DNA of 64,000 nucleotides. It comes from Streptomyces sp. HPF1205. Lineage in GTDB: Bacteria > Actinomycetota > Actinomycetes > Streptomycetales > Streptomycetaceae. The stretch's first letter is position 1. Every line of letters begins with the position of its first letter. This document shows positions 46,201 through 55,527 of this stretch, piece by piece. Position numbers and translations under genes: made by a program. Below the pieces are notes generated by a model. The model had not been told where the DNA came from, did not search any database, and saw nothing but the letters and a program-made list of their open reading frames with translations. The stretch covers positions 124,001 through 188,000 of the forward strand of contig NZ_JAINVH010000004.1 in assembly GCF_020400825.1 (NCBI RefSeq). The letters run 5' to 3'.

Positions 46201-46986
46201 GTGTCCAACGGCCACATAGTCATCGGCGAGACCATCGGGACCGCCACCCTCCTCCTGCTCGGCTGCGGCGTGGTCGCCGCCGTGGTGCTGAAGAAGTCGA
46301 AGGCCCAGAACGCGGGCTGGCTCGCCATCACGTTCGGCTGGGGCTTCGCCGTGGTGGGCGGCGCCTACATCGCCAACGGCTACTCCGGCGGCCACCTCAA
46401 CCCCGCCGTGACCCTCGGCATCGCCATCAAGACCGGCGTCTGGCACACCGTGCCCTACTACCTCATCGGCCAGATGCTCGGCGCGATGATCGGCGCGTTC
46501 CTGGCCTGGGTGGTCTACATGGGCCAGTTCCAGGCGCACCTGACCGACCCCGAGGTGGTGGCCGGTCTCGACGCCGACCCGGCCGGCCCGGTGACCGGGC
46601 GCAAGGCGCCCGGCGGCCCGGTGCTGGGGATCTTCTCCACCGGCCCCGAGATCCGCAACCCGGTGCAGAACCTGCTCACCGAGATCATCGCCACCACCGT
46701 GCTGGTGCTGTTCATCCTCACCCAGGGCATGACCGACGGCCTGGCCCTGAACGGCTTGGGCATCCTGCTCACCTCGCTGATCGTGGTCGGCATCGGCCTG
46801 TCGCTCGGCGGTCCCACCGGGTACGCGATCAACCCGGTCCGCGACCTCGGACCGCGTATCGTGCACAGCCTCCTGCCGCTGCCCAACAAGGGCGGGTCCG
46901 ACTGGGGCTACGCCTGGATCCCGGTGGTCGGCCCGCTGATCGGCGGCGCCCTCGCCGGCGGGCTGTACAAGCTCGCCTTCACGTGA
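46201..46986 (+). CDS. glpF: glycerol uptake facilitator GlpF (aquaglyceroporin)
   Basis: 261 residues from a GTG at 46201, behind AAAGGAGT. It is a MIP-family channel with six helices and two NPA-type half-helices: [14 protein letters not shown] and [14 protein letters not shown] (the second is NPV, and DLGPR carries the selectivity-filter Arg). The extra loop and [17 protein letters not shown] insert near the middle is longer than in E. coli. It passes glycerol across the membrane for GlpK. It is first in the glpF-glpK-glpD operon. Confidence 0.96.
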   Translation: MSNGHIVIGETIGTATLLLLGCGVVAAVVLKKSKAQNAGWLAITFGWGFAVVGGAYIANGYSGGHLNPAVTLGIAIKTGVWHTVPYYLIGQMLGAMIGAFLAWVVYMGQFQAHLTDPEVVAGLDADPAGPVTGRKAPGGPVLGIFSTGPEIRNPVQNLLTEIIATTVLVLFILTQGMTDGLALNGLGILLTSLIVVGIGLSLGGPTGYAINPVRDLGPRIVHSLLPLPNKGGSDWGYAWIPVVGPLIGGALAGGLYKLAFT

Positions 46987-47056
46987 TCCGGCCCACCGGA
47001 CCCGGACCCGCCCCCGTCACCCGGCGCAGACCCGCAGACCACCCGAGGAGCAGATC

Positions 47057-48616
47057 GTGACCGACACCCAGACTTCGGCCGGCTCGCACGGCACCGGCCC
47101 CTTCATCGCCGCCATCGACCAGGGCACCACCTCCAGCCGGTGCATCGTCTTCGACCGCGACGGCCGGATCGTCGCCGTCGACCAGAAGGAGCACGAGCAG
47201 ATCTTCCCCAAGCCGGGCTGGGTCGAGCACGACGCCGCCGAGATCTGGGCCAACGTCCAGGAGGTGGTGGCGGGCGCCATCCGCAAGGCCGGCCAGGACA
47301 TCCCCGGCTTCACCCCCGCCGACGTCAAGGCGATCGGCATCACCAACCAGCGCGAGACGACCGTCCTGTGGGACCGGCACACCGGTGAGCCGGTGCACAA
47401 CGCCCTGGTGTGGCAGGACACCCGTACCGACGCGCTGTGCCGCGAACTGGGCCGCAACGTCGGCCAGGACCGGTTCCGCCGCGAGACCGGCCTGCCGCTG
47501 GCCTCGTACTTCGCCGGACCGAAGATCCGCTGGCTGCTGGACAACGTCGAGGGCCTGCGCGAGCGCGCGGAGGCCGGCGACATCCTGTTCGGGACCATGG
47601 ACTCCTGGGTGATCTGGAACCTGACCGGCGGAGTGAACGGCGGGGCGCACGTCACCGACGTCACCAACGCCTCCCGCACGCTGCTGATGAACCTGCACAC
47701 CCTGCAGTGGGACGAGCGCATCCTCGCCTCGATGGAGGTACCGGCCGCGGTCCTGCCGGAGATCCGCTCCTCCTCGGAGGTGTACGGGACCACGAGCGTG
47801 GGCGGCCTGGACGCCGTGCCGGTGGCCTCCGCGCTGGGCGACCAGCAGGCCGCGCTGTTCGGCCAGACCTGCTTCGCCGAGGGCGAGGCGAAGTCCACCT
47901 ACGGCACCGGCACCTTCATGCTGATGAACACCGGCGGCACCCCGGTCAACTCCTACAACGGCCTGATCACCACGGTGGGCTACCGGATCGGCGACGACGC
48001 GCCGGTCTACGCCCTGGAGGGCTCCATCGCCGTCACCGGCGCCCTGGTGCAGTGGATGCGCGACCAGATGGGACTGATCTCCACCGCCGCCGAGATCGAG
48101 ACGCTGGCCTCGTCGGTGGAGGACAACGGCGGCGCGTACTTCGTCCCGGCCTTCTCCGGCCTGTTCGCGCCCTACTGGCGGGACGACGCGCGCGGGGTGA
48201 TCGCGGGCCTGACCCGCTACGTCACCAAGGCGCACATCGCCCGCGCCGTGCTGGAGGCGACCGCCTGGCAGACCCGGGAGATCGCCGACGCCATGACCAA
48301 GGACTCCGACGTCGAGCTGAGCGCGCTCAAGGTCGACGGCGGCATGACCTCCAACAACCTGCTCATGCAGACGCTGGCCGACGTCCTGGACGCACCCGTG
48401 GTGCGGCCCATGGTCGCCGAGACGACCTGCCTGGGCGCGGCCTACGCGGCCGGGCTCGCGGTCGGCTTCTGGCCCGACACCGACGCCCTGCGCGCGAACT
48501 GGAAGCGGGCCGCGGAATGGACCCCCCGGATGGACGCGGCCGACCGCGACCGCGAATACAAGAACTGGCTCAAGGCCGTCGAGCGGACCATGGGCTGGAT
48601 CGAAGAGGAGCACTGA
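47057..48616 (+). CDS. glpK: glycerol kinase GlpK
   Basis: 519 residues, within the normal range. FGGY-kinase features are [21 protein letters not shown] (phosphate-binding loop), [43 protein letters not shown] and the C-terminal [21 protein letters not shown] and [18 protein letters not shown]. It phosphorylates glycerol to glycerol 3-phosphate. GAGGAG lies before the GTG. It follows glpF by 70 bp and precedes glpD by 7 bp. Confidence 0.98.
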   Translation: MTDTQTSAGSHGTGPFIAAIDQGTTSSRCIVFDRDGRIVAVDQKEHEQIFPKPGWVEHDAAEIWANVQEVVAGAIRKAGQDIPGFTPADVKAIGITNQRETTVLWDRHTGEPVHNALVWQDTRTDALCRELGRNVGQDRFRRETGLPLASYFAGPKIRWLLDNVEGLRERAEAGDILFGTMDSWVIWNLTGGVNGGAHVTDVTNASRTLLMNLHTLQWDERILASMEVPAAVLPEIRSSSEVYGTTSVGGLDAVPVASALGDQQAALFGQTCFAEGEAKSTYGTGTFMLMNTGGTPVNSYNGLITTVGYRIGDDAPVYALEGSIAVTGALVQWMRDQMGLISTAAEIETLASSVEDNGGAYFVPAFSGLFAPYWRDDARGVIAGLTRYVTKAHIARAVLEATAWQTREIADAMTKDSDVELSALKVDGGMTSNNLLMQTLADVLDAPVVRPMVAETTCLGAAYAAGLAVGFWPDTDALRANWKRAAEWTPRMDAADRDREYKNWLKAVERTMGWIEEEH

Positions 48617-48623
48617 GGCAACC

Positions 48624-50234
48624 ATGACCACCCTGCAGCGGATCCCCTCCCTGGGGACGCATCCGATGGCCGGCGTGAACCCCGGGCGGGCCGAGACCCG
48701 CGACCTGCTGGGGCGCGCCACGTACGACCTGCTGGTGATCGGCGGTGGGATTCTCGGTATCACCACCGCCTGGCACGCCGCGCAGTCGGGGCTGCGGGTG
48801 GCCATGGTCGAGGCCGGCGACTTCGCCGGCGCCACCTCCTCGGCGTCCTCCAAGCTGCTCCACGGCGGCCTGCGCTACCTGCAGACCGGCGCGGTGAAGC
48901 TGGTCGCCGAGAACCACTTCGAGCGGCGCGCCGTCTCCCGGGACGTCGCGCCGCACCTGGCCAATCCCCTCACCTTCTACCTGCCGGTCTACAAGGGCGG
49001 CCCGCACGGGGCGGCCAAGCTCGGCGCGGGCGTCTTCGCGTACTCCGCCCTGTCCGCCTTCCGTGACGGTGTCGGCCACGTGATCAGCCCGGCCAAGGCC
49101 GCGCGGGACGTGCCGGAGCTGCGCACGGACAACCTGCGCGCGGTGGCGGTGTACGAGGACGGGCAGATGAACGACGCCCGGATGGCGCTGATGACGGTAC
49201 GGGCGGCCGTGGACGCGGGCGCGACCGTCCTCAACCACTCCGAGGTCACCGGGCTGCGCTTCACCAGGGGCCGGGTGACCGGCGCCGAGCTGCGCGACCG
49301 CGTCGACGGCACCGAGTTCGGGGTGGACGCCCGTCTGGTGCTCAACGCCACCGGGCCGTGGGTGGACCACCTGCGGCGGATGGAGGACCCGGCTGCGGCT
49401 CCCTCGATCCGGCTGTCCAAGGGCGCCCACCTGGTGCTCAAGCGGACCTCGCCGTGGCGGGCGGCGCTGGCCACCCCCATCGACAAGTACCGCATCACCT
49501 TCGCGCTGCCGTGGGAGGACATGCTGCTGCTGGGTACCACCGACGAGGCGTACGAGGGCGACCCGGCGGACGTGGCGGTCACCGAGGCCGACATCGCGCA
49601 GATCCTGGACGAGGCCGCGCTCTCCGTGCGCGACCAGCAGTTGTCCCGGGACCTGATCACCTACGCCTTCGCGGGGCTGCGGGTGCTGCCCGGCGGCCCC
49701 GGGGACACCGCGAAGGCCAAGCGCGAGACGGTGGTCACCGAGGGCCGCGGCGGCATGCTGTCGGTCGCGGGCGGCAAGTGGACCACGTTCCGGCACATCG
49801 GCCGTACCGTGCTGAACAAGCTCGCCGAACTGCCCGGCCACCCGCTGGGCGAGGACATCGAGCCGGTGTCGCAGCTTCCGCGGCACGCGCACCTGCCCGG
49901 TTTCGCCAGCCCGCCCGCGGTCGCCCACCGGCTGCTGGTGGACGGCGGCGCCCCCGGCCCCCGGATGGCCCCCGACACCGCCCGCCACCTGGCCACCCAC
50001 TACGGCTCGCTCGCCTTCGACATCGCCCGCCTGGCCAACGAGGACCCGGCCCTGGCCGAGCGGATCCACCCGGACGCCCCGGAGATCCGGGCCCAGGTGG
50101 TCTGGGCCCGCGACCACGAGTGGGCGTACGAGGTGGACGACGTCCTGCGCCGCCGTACCACGCTGACCATCCGCGGCCTGGACACCCCCCAGGTGCGCGA
50201 GGACGTGGCGGCGGTCCTCAGGGCCCGTCCCTGA
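48624..50234 (+). CDS. glpD: FAD-dependent glycerol-3-phosphate dehydrogenase GlpD
   Basis: 536 residues. The FAD-binding Rossmann motif is YDLLVIGGGILGITTAWHAAQ, followed by the family signature SSASSKLLHGGLRYLQTGAVKLV. Further motifs are LSKGAHLVLKR and LSVAGGKWTTFRHIGRTVLNKL; the C-terminal domain (HEWAYEVDDVLRRRTTL) is typical. It oxidises glycerol 3-phosphate to dihydroxyacetone phosphate and passes electrons to quinones at the membrane. It starts 7 bp after glpK, so it is translationally linked to it. Confidence 0.97.
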   Translation: MTTLQRIPSLGTHPMAGVNPGRAETRDLLGRATYDLLVIGGGILGITTAWHAAQSGLRVAMVEAGDFAGATSSASSKLLHGGLRYLQTGAVKLVAENHFERRAVSRDVAPHLANPLTFYLPVYKGGPHGAAKLGAGVFAYSALSAFRDGVGHVISPAKAARDVPELRTDNLRAVAVYEDGQMNDARMALMTVRAAVDAGATVLNHSEVTGLRFTRGRVTGAELRDRVDGTEFGVDARLVLNATGPWVDHLRRMEDPAAAPSIRLSKGAHLVLKRTSPWRAALATPIDKYRITFALPWEDMLLLGTTDEAYEGDPADVAVTEADIAQILDEAALSVRDQQLSRDLITYAFAGLRVLPGGPGDTAKAKRETVVTEGRGGMLSVAGGKWTTFRHIGRTVLNKLAELPGHPLGEDIEPVSQLPRHAHLPGFASPPAVAHRLLVDGGAPGPRMAPDTARHLATHYGSLAFDIARLANEDPALAERIHPDAPEIRAQVVWARDHEWAYEVDDVLRRRTTLTIRGLDTPQVREDVAAVLRARP

Positions 50235-50255
50235 CGGCGGGCGCGGGCGCCCGCG

Positions 50256-50287
50256 CCGCGGAGCCGCCACGGAGGGCGGCTCCGCGG
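50256..50287. terminator. bidirectional terminator after the glp operon
   Basis: A 13-bp perfect stem (50256-50268 with 50275-50287) and a 6-base loop lie between the convergent glpD and TIGR03086-type genes. Confidence 0.8.
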
Positions 50288-50292
50288 GAGGC

Positions 50293-50868
50293 TCAGGCGG
50301 ACCAGGCCGGGTCGCGGCCGGACAGCGCGAGGGCCAGTTCCAGGTCGCCGGCGCCCGGCGGCGGCGGCACCGGCTCGCCGAAGCCCTTGTACTGCCGGTA
50401 GAGCTCGGCCTGCTCGCGGACGACGGCCAGCGCCAGCCTCGCGGTGGCCTCGTTCGCCCGGTACTCCTGTCCGGTGGCCCTGGCCAGGTCCCAGCCGTGC
50501 AGCACCAGTTCGAGGAAGAGCATTTCGGCCATGGCCCCGGCGGGCATGGATCCCTCGCCCGTGGGGATCTCACCCTCCCAGGCCGCCGGGTCGGCCCAGG
50601 CGGCGACCGCGCGGCGCAGTGCCCCGGCGTACTGGACGGCCCAGTCGGGGTCGGCGGTGAAGTCGCGCTCGGCCAAGCCCTCCGGATGCGGCTCGCGCCG
50701 GGCGCGGCACTCCATGCCGATGCCGGTGTACGCGACCAGGTGGTTGACCAGGGTGCGGGTGTCGTAGTCGGGACAGGGCGTGACGCCGCCCAGCCGGTCC
50801 GGCGTGACCGCGGCGGCTATCCGGGCCGCCTCCTCGGCGCTGTCGGCGAGCTGCTGGTGGAAGATCAT
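50293..50868 (-). CDS. TIGR03086-type (DinB/mycothiol-dependent-like) metal-binding protein
   Basis: 191 residues from the ATG at 50868. The four-helix DinB-like fold is suggested by VTPDRLGGVTPCPDYDTRTLVNHLVAYTGIGMECRARRE near the N-terminus, with His at NHLV, and LFLELVLHGWDLARATGQ, where HGWDLA is a metal-ligand motif. This superfamily includes mycothiol-dependent maleylpyruvate isomerase, so a mycothiol-linked enzyme is possible. mshC is in the same window, but that is not evidence of function. TAGCGT 7 bases upstream suggests a leaderless mRNA. Confidence 0.8.
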   Translation of the reverse strand: MIFHQQLADSAEEAARIAAAVTPDRLGGVTPCPDYDTRTLVNHLVAYTGIGMECRARREPHPEGLAERDFTADPDWAVQYAGALRRAVAAWADPAAWEGEIPTGEGSMPAGAMAEMLFLELVLHGWDLARATGQEYRANEATARLALAVVREQAELYRQYKGFGEPVPPPPGAGDLELALALSGRDPAWSA

Positions 50869-50875
50869 GGCCGAA

Positions 50876-50881
50876 ACGCTA
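50876..50881 (-). promoter_or_regulatory. -10 element (TAGCGT) of a probable leaderless promoter
   Basis: TAGCGT ends 7 bases before the ATG of the TIGR03086-type gene. Confidence 0.45.
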
Positions 50882-51050
50882 CGGGGCCGCCGCACACCCG
50901 TCTTGAACAAACGCGACGGCCGGCCGCCCGGGCGGGCCGCGCCGACGACCGGCAACGCAGGGGGTACCTCCCGCCGAAGGCAGGGGGAGAGCGTGCGTGC
51001 CGGACGTCGCGGGACAGGCGGGATTTGTCAGACAGGGCCTGGGGTTGGCC

Positions 51051-51056
51051 TAGGGT
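51051..51056 (+). promoter_or_regulatory. -10 element (TAGGGT) of a probable leaderless promoter
   Basis: TAGGGT ends 7 bases before the AraC-family ATG; TTGTCA lies 20 bp further upstream, which is a longer spacer than ideal. Confidence 0.5.
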
Positions 51057-51063
51057 GGGCCGC

Positions 51064-51900
51064 ATGAGCGGGCAGGCGATGGGGCGCGGGGTGCTGCGCC
51101 CGGACGCGGCGGCCTCCGTCGTGGAGCTGCGGCGGCACCCGCCCGCCCCCGAGCTGGCTCCTTACGTGGAGTTCTACTGGAACCCGCGCTGGGACCTGCG
51201 CGGCAGGCCGGACCACGAGCAGAAGGTGCTCGCCCACCCCAGTGTCCACCTGGTCCTGGAGGACGTCGGGCCGCTGGTGTACGGGGTGCAGCGGGCGCTG
51301 TTCGTCCGGGTGCTGCGCGGCGCCGGCCAGGTCTTCGGGGTGAAGTTCCGGCCGGGTGGCTTCCGCCCGTTCACGGTGGGCCCCGTGGTGGACCTGCTGG
51401 ACCGGACGGTGCCTGCGGAGCAGCTGCTCTCCGCCCGGTTCGGTGCGGACGCGGGCGCCCGGGTGGCGTCCTTGAGCCCCGCCGTCCTCGCGCTGGACGA
51501 CCTCGGCGCCATGGCCGCGCTCGCCGACCGTTTCCTGCTCGGCCTGCTCCCCTCGCTCACCCCCGACCCGCGGGTGGCCGAGGTCGCGGACCTGGTCGCC
51601 CGCATCACCGGCCGGCCCCATTCGTTCCGCGTCGACGACCTGGCGCGGCAGCTCGGCATCCCCGTACGGCGGCTGCAGCGGCTGTTCGCGCAGTACGTGG
51701 GGGCGTCCCCGAAGTGGGTGCTGCGCCGGGCGCGGCTGCACGAGGCGGCCGCTCGCGCGGACGAGGGACCGGGCGTCGACTGGGCGGCGCTGGCCGCCGA
51801 CCTCGGCTACGCGGACCAGGCCCACCTCACCCGCGACTTCGCCGCGGCCGTGGGCACCCCGCCGGCCAGGTACGCGGGCGGGAGGGTGGCGAAGCCGTAA
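51064..51900 (+). CDS. AraC-family transcriptional regulator
   Basis: 278 residues from the ATG at 51064. The N-terminal domain is of the DUF6597 type (APYVEFYWNPRWDLRGRPDHEQKVLAHPSVHLVLE and FGVKFRPGGFRPF). The C-terminal AraC helix-turn-helix pair includes SFRVDDLARQLGIPVRRLQRLFAQYVGASPKWVLRRARLHEA and WAALAADLGYADQAHLTRDFAAAVGTPPARY. The upstream in-frame region has no coding signs and the -10 box sits exactly where a leaderless promoter would. The target is unknown. Confidence 0.9.
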   Translation: MSGQAMGRGVLRPDAAASVVELRRHPPAPELAPYVEFYWNPRWDLRGRPDHEQKVLAHPSVHLVLEDVGPLVYGVQRALFVRVLRGAGQVFGVKFRPGGFRPFTVGPVVDLLDRTVPAEQLLSARFGADAGARVASLSPAVLALDDLGAMAALADRFLLGLLPSLTPDPRVAEVADLVARITGRPHSFRVDDLARQLGIPVRRLQRLFAQYVGASPKWVLRRARLHEAAARADEGPGVDWAALAADLGYADQAHLTRDFAAAVGTPPARYAGGRVAKP

Positions 51901-51954
51901 GGGCACGGCGGGCGCGCGCGGGGGCGTGAGCACGGGCCGCGGGCGGGGGCGCTG

Positions 51955-51984
51955 TTGGGCCGTACAGCGGACCTGGCCCATAAT
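51955..51984 (+). promoter_or_regulatory. probable promoter of the FadR-family gene
   Basis: TTGGGC (51955-51960), an 18-bp spacer and CATAAT (51979-51984) lie about 65 bp before the FadR-family start. Confidence 0.5.
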
Positions 51985-51991
51985 GACGGCA

Positions 51992-52006
51992 AGACATCGG
52001 AGGTCT
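51992..52006. promoter_or_regulatory. possible operator of the FadR-family regulator
   Basis: AGACATCGGAGGTCT is an imperfect inverted repeat (AGAC...GTCT) just downstream of the expected transcription start, a place where an autoregulator would bind. Confidence 0.35.
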
Positions 52007-52049
52007 GCTGGCGGCGCTCGCCACGACCCGACGTACCAAGGGGGCGCTG

Positions 52050-52721
52050 ATGGCGGTCACCGACGAGGCCATCGAAAAGATCAAGGAGATGATCGTCTCC
52101 GGGGCGCTGCGGCCCGGGGACCGGCTGCCCAAGGAGAGCGAGCTGGCGGCCGGGCTGGGGCTGTCACGCAACTCGCTGCGCGAGGCCGTCCGGGCGCTGT
52201 CGCTCATCCGCATCCTGGACGTCCGGCAGGGCGACGGCACCTATGTCACGAGCCTGGACCCGCAGCTGCTGCTGGAGGCGCTGAGCTTCGTGGTGGACTT
52301 CCACCGCGACGACACCGTGCTGGAGTTCCTCCAGGTGCGGCGGATCCTGGAGCCCGCGGCCACCGCCATGGCGGCGGCGCTGATCACGGAGGAAGAGCTC
52401 GACGTCCTGGAGCGCGGGCTCGACGCGCTCGGCCCGCAGCCGTCCGTCGAGGAACTCGTCACCGCCGACCTGGCGTTCCACCGCGGCATCGTGCAGGGCT
52501 GCGGCAACTCCGTCCTGTGCTCACTGCTCGACGGCCTGTCCGGCCCGACCACCCGCGCGCGCGTCTGGCGCGGCCTCACCCAGGAGGACGCGGTCGCCCG
52601 CACGCTGCGGGAGCACCGGGCGATCCTCGGCGCCCTGCGGGACCGGGACGCGGAGGCGGCGCGCAGTTGGGCGACCGTGCACGTGGCCAGCGTCGAGCAG
52701 TGGCTGCGATCCACCCTGTAA
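52050..52721 (+). CDS. FadR/GntR-family transcriptional regulator
   Basis: 223 residues with AGGGGGCG upstream of the ATG. The winged helix reads IEKIKEMIVSGALRPGDRLPKESELAAGLGLSRNSLREAVRALSLIRIL, followed by the FCD ligand domain with its metal-binding Asp/His residues (VTADLAFHRGIVQGCGN, REHRAILGALRDRDAEAARSWATVH). It should sense a small carboxylic acid or sugar acid. No obvious metabolic target is adjacent. Confidence 0.93.
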   Translation: MAVTDEAIEKIKEMIVSGALRPGDRLPKESELAAGLGLSRNSLREAVRALSLIRILDVRQGDGTYVTSLDPQLLLEALSFVVDFHRDDTVLEFLQVRRILEPAATAMAAALITEEELDVLERGLDALGPQPSVEELVTADLAFHRGIVQGCGNSVLCSLLDGLSGPTTRARVWRGLTQEDAVARTLREHRAILGALRDRDAEAARSWATVHVASVEQWLRSTL

Positions 52722-52959
52722 CGGCCGGGACGAGGCGTTTCCCGCCGATTCCGGGCCCATTTTCCGCCGATTCCCCGCCGGTGCCCGGCGCCCCGGACCG
52801 GGCCCGCGGGCCTGCCGCGCCGCCTCCGGCAGGGGCCGGGATCTTCCCGCGGCGGGCTGCGGCGGCGCGCCCGGTACGCCGTAGGCTGGTGCCGCACGCA
52901 GAAGAACAGCAGCCGGAACGGGGACGGCTCCGCCCCCGCCGGCCGGAAGGAGGCGCTGG
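52722..52959. other. intergenic region upstream of parJ
   Basis: No gene is visible. A diverged direct repeat, CCGCCGATTCC, occurs twice (about 52743 and 52766). TAGGCT at about 52880-52885 is a possible -10 of the parJ promoter. Confidence 0.4.
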
Positions 52960-54057
52960 GTGATCGAGCTCGAGGGGGTGCCCGAGCTGATCGACCCGGT
53001 CATGGTGGCCGCGTTCGAGGGCTGGAACGACGCCGGGGACGCAGCCTCCACCGCGGTCGGGCACATCGACCGGGAGTTCAAGGGCGAGGTGTTCGCGGCT
53101 CTGGACGCCGAGGACTACTACGACTTCCAGGTCAACCGCCCCACCGTGTGGATGGACGGCGGAGTGCGCCGCATCACCTGGCCGACGACCCGGCTGTCCG
53201 TGGTCCGCGTCCAGTCCCCCAAGCCCCGTGACCTGGTCCTGGTGCGCGGAATCGAGCCCAGCATGCGCTGGCGCTCGTTCTGCAACGAGATCCTGGGGTA
53301 CGCACACGAGCTGGGCGTGGAGATGGTGGTCGTCCTCGGCGCGCTGCTGGGCGACACCCCGCACACCCGCCCCGTACCGGTCACCGGGGTCACCTCGGAC
53401 CCCGACCTGGCGACCGCGCTCAGCCTGGAGGAGTCCCGGTACGAGGGCCCCACCGGCATCGTGGGCATCCTCCAGGAGGCGTGCACCCACGCCGGCATCC
53501 CGGCCGTGTCCTTGTGGGCGGCCGTGCCGCACTACGTGTCCCAGCCGCCCAACCCCAAGGCCACCCTGGCCCTCCTCAACCGTCTGGAGGACCTTCTCGA
53601 CCTGCGTATCCCGCAGGGCGAGCTCCCCGAGGACGCGCGCGCCTGGCAGGTCGGCGTCGATCAGCTCGCCGCCGAGGACAGCGAGGTCGCGGAGTACGTC
53701 CAGACCCTGGAGGAGGCGCGGGACACCGCCGAACTCCCCGAGGCGTCGGGCGAGGCCATCGCCAAGGAGTTCGAGCGGTATCTGCGCCGCCGCGACCCCC
53801 AGGCCGGGAGCTACGCGAGCGAGGGCGAGGACGGCGTGCCCCAGGTGCGCCCGGCCCGGGGCGAGGACGAGGAGCCCGCGGACTCCCGCGAGGACCGGCA
53901 GGACCACCCGCACCAGCAGGATCACCCGGACCGGCAGGATCGCCCGGACCACCCGGATCAGCAGGACCGGTCGGAGCACCCGGACCGGCAGGACCGGTCG
54001 GGTCCCGAGGGCCGGGAGGGCCCGGACGCCTCCAGCGAGCCGGGAGCGGACGACTGA
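52960..54057 (+). CDS. parJ: PAC2-family protein, ParJ homologue
   Basis: 365 residues from a GTG at 52960, with GGAAGGAGG upstream. Residues 1-280 form a PAC2 domain (proteasome assembly chaperone 2 family): LIDPVMVAAFEGWNDAGDAAS, VHIT-like strands and MVVVLGALLGDTPHTRPVPVTG. In S. coelicolor the PAC2 protein at this position is ParJ, which binds ParA and affects ParA polymer dynamics in sporulating hyphae. The last 55 residues are a His/Asp/Arg/Gln-rich tail of HPDRQDRPDHPDQQDRSEHP-type repeats whose DNA is also repetitive. The name rests on synteny and family. Confidence 0.85.
   Translation: MIELEGVPELIDPVMVAAFEGWNDAGDAASTAVGHIDREFKGEVFAALDAEDYYDFQVNRPTVWMDGGVRRITWPTTRLSVVRVQSPKPRDLVLVRGIEPSMRWRSFCNEILGYAHELGVEMVVVLGALLGDTPHTRPVPVTGVTSDPDLATALSLEESRYEGPTGIVGILQEACTHAGIPAVSLWAAVPHYVSQPPNPKATLALLNRLEDLLDLRIPQGELPEDARAWQVGVDQLAAEDSEVAEYVQTLEEARDTAELPEASGEAIAKEFERYLRRRDPQAGSYASEGEDGVPQVRPARGEDEEPADSREDRQDHPHQQDHPDRQDRPDHPDQQDRSEHPDRQDRSGPEGREGPDASSEPGADD
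53880..54010 (+). repeat. degenerate tandem repeats encoding the Asp/His/Arg/Gln tail of ParJ
   Basis: Short units of the type CACCCGGACCGGCAGGAT recur in frame with small changes, encoding HPDRQD, RPDHPDQQD and SEHPDRQD. Confidence 0.65.
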
Positions 54058-54114
54058 GGGTTCGCCGCTCCCGCTGACGGCGCCGCGGCGCTCCTACCCG
54101 GCCCGCCAGGACCG

Positions 54115-55344
54115 TTACAGGGCCACGCCCAGCAGCGCGTCCACCGCGCGGGAGACCTCGCCGGGGGCGCCGGTGTCCGTACCGCCTTCCGCCGCTTGCC
54201 GCGCGGCCCAGGCGTCGACGGCCGCCAGCGCCCTCGGCGCGTCCAGGTCGTCCGCGAGAGCCGCGCGGATCCGCGCGAGCAGGTCGTCGGCGGGCGGCCC
54301 GTCGGGCCGGGACACGGCGGAGCGCCAGCGGGCGAGCCGCTCCACCGCCTCGGCCAGGACCGACGGCGTCCACTCCCAGTCCGCCCGGTAGTGGTGGGCC
54401 AGCAGGGCGAGCCGGATCGCGGCGGGGTCCACTCCCTCCCGCCGCAGTGTGGAGACGAAGACGAGGTTGCCCTTGGACTTGGACATCTTCTCGCCGTCCA
54501 GGGCGACCATCCCGGCGTGCACGTAGGCCTTGGCGAACGGGTACGCGCCGGTGAGGACCTGGGCGTGCGAGGCGCCCATCTCGTGGTGGGGGAAGGCCAG
54601 GTCGGAGCCGCCGCCCTGGACGTCGAAGCCCATGCCGAGGTGGTCGAGGGCGATGGCGACGCACTCGATGTGCCAGCCGGGCCGGCCCGGCCCCAGGGAG
54701 CCGCCGTCCCAACTCGGCTCGCCCTCGCGGGCCGCGAGCCACAGCACCGGGTCGAGCGGGTTCTTCTTGCCCGGCCGGTCGGGGTCGCCGCCGCGCTCGG
54801 CGGACAGCAGCCTCATCGCGGCGGCGTCGAGCCGGGAGACCTTGCCGAAGTCGGGGTCGGCCTCGACCGAGAAGTAGGTGTCGCCGCCCAGTTCGTAGGC
54901 CGCGCCGGCCTCCCGCAGCCGCTCGACCAGGGGCACGATGCCCGGTATGGCCTCGACGGCTCCGATGTAGTGGGCGGGCGGCAGGATCCGCAGGGCCGTC
55001 ATGTCCTCGCGGAACAGGGCCGTCTCGCGCTCGGCGAGGGCCGTCCAGTCGTCGCCGGTGGCCGCCGCGCGCTCCAGCAGCGGGTCGTCGACATCGGTGA
55101 CGTTCTGTACGTAGTGCACCTGGCGCTTGGTGTCGAGCCACACGCGCTGGACGAGGTCGAACGCGTTGTACGTGGCCGCGTGCCCGATGTGGGTGGCGTC
55201 GTAGGGGGTGATACCGCACACGTAGATCCGGGCGACGGGGCCCGGCTCGACGCTCACCGGTCCACCGGTGGCGGTGTCGTGGAGACTCAGGTCGCGTCCC
55301 GTGCCGGGAAGGGCTGGGACGTCGGGGGCAGGCCAGGCATGCAT
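54115..55344 (-). CDS. mshC: mycothiol ligase MshC (cysteine:GlcN-Ins ligase)
   Basis: 409 residues, the normal MshC length. It is a cysteinyl-tRNA synthetase-like class I fold: [27 protein letters not shown] (HIGH motif), zinc-binding [10 protein letters not shown] and [12 protein letters not shown], and KMSKSKGN. Unlike CysS it lacks the anticodon-binding domain. It ligates cysteine to GlcN-Ins with ATP in mycothiol synthesis. TAACCT 6 bases before the ATG suggests a leaderless transcript. The trio of conserved hypothetical genes lies upstream on the same strand. Confidence 0.97.
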   Translation of the reverse strand: MHAWPAPDVPALPGTGRDLSLHDTATGGPVSVEPGPVARIYVCGITPYDATHIGHAATYNAFDLVQRVWLDTKRQVHYVQNVTDVDDPLLERAAATGDDWTALAERETALFREDMTALRILPPAHYIGAVEAIPGIVPLVERLREAGAAYELGGDTYFSVEADPDFGKVSRLDAAAMRLLSAERGGDPDRPGKKNPLDPVLWLAAREGEPSWDGGSLGPGRPGWHIECVAIALDHLGMGFDVQGGGSDLAFPHHEMGASHAQVLTGAYPFAKAYVHAGMVALDGEKMSKSKGNLVFVSTLRREGVDPAAIRLALLAHHYRADWEWTPSVLAEAVERLARWRSAVSRPDGPPADDLLARIRAALADDLDAPRALAAVDAWAARQAAEGGTDTGAPGEVSRAVDALLGVAL

Positions 55345-55350
55345 GTCATG

Positions 55351-55356
55351 AGGTTA
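55351..55356 (-). promoter_or_regulatory. -10 element (TAACCT) of a probable leaderless mshC promoter
   Basis: TAACCT, part of the palindrome GGTTAACC, ends 6 bases before the mshC ATG. Confidence 0.45.
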
Positions 55357-55527
55357 ACCGTGCGGGTCGCCGCGAAACGAGCCGGATACCCCCATGACCG
55401 CGCACGATGCCGGCCGCGGGCTCCTCGCGGTCGCGGCCCCTCGCGGTCGGGACGTCCTCGCGACCGTCGGGCCGGCGGGGTGCCGGGGGGACGGCCCGGT
55501 CCGCCGTACCGTACGGGAAGCCGCGCG

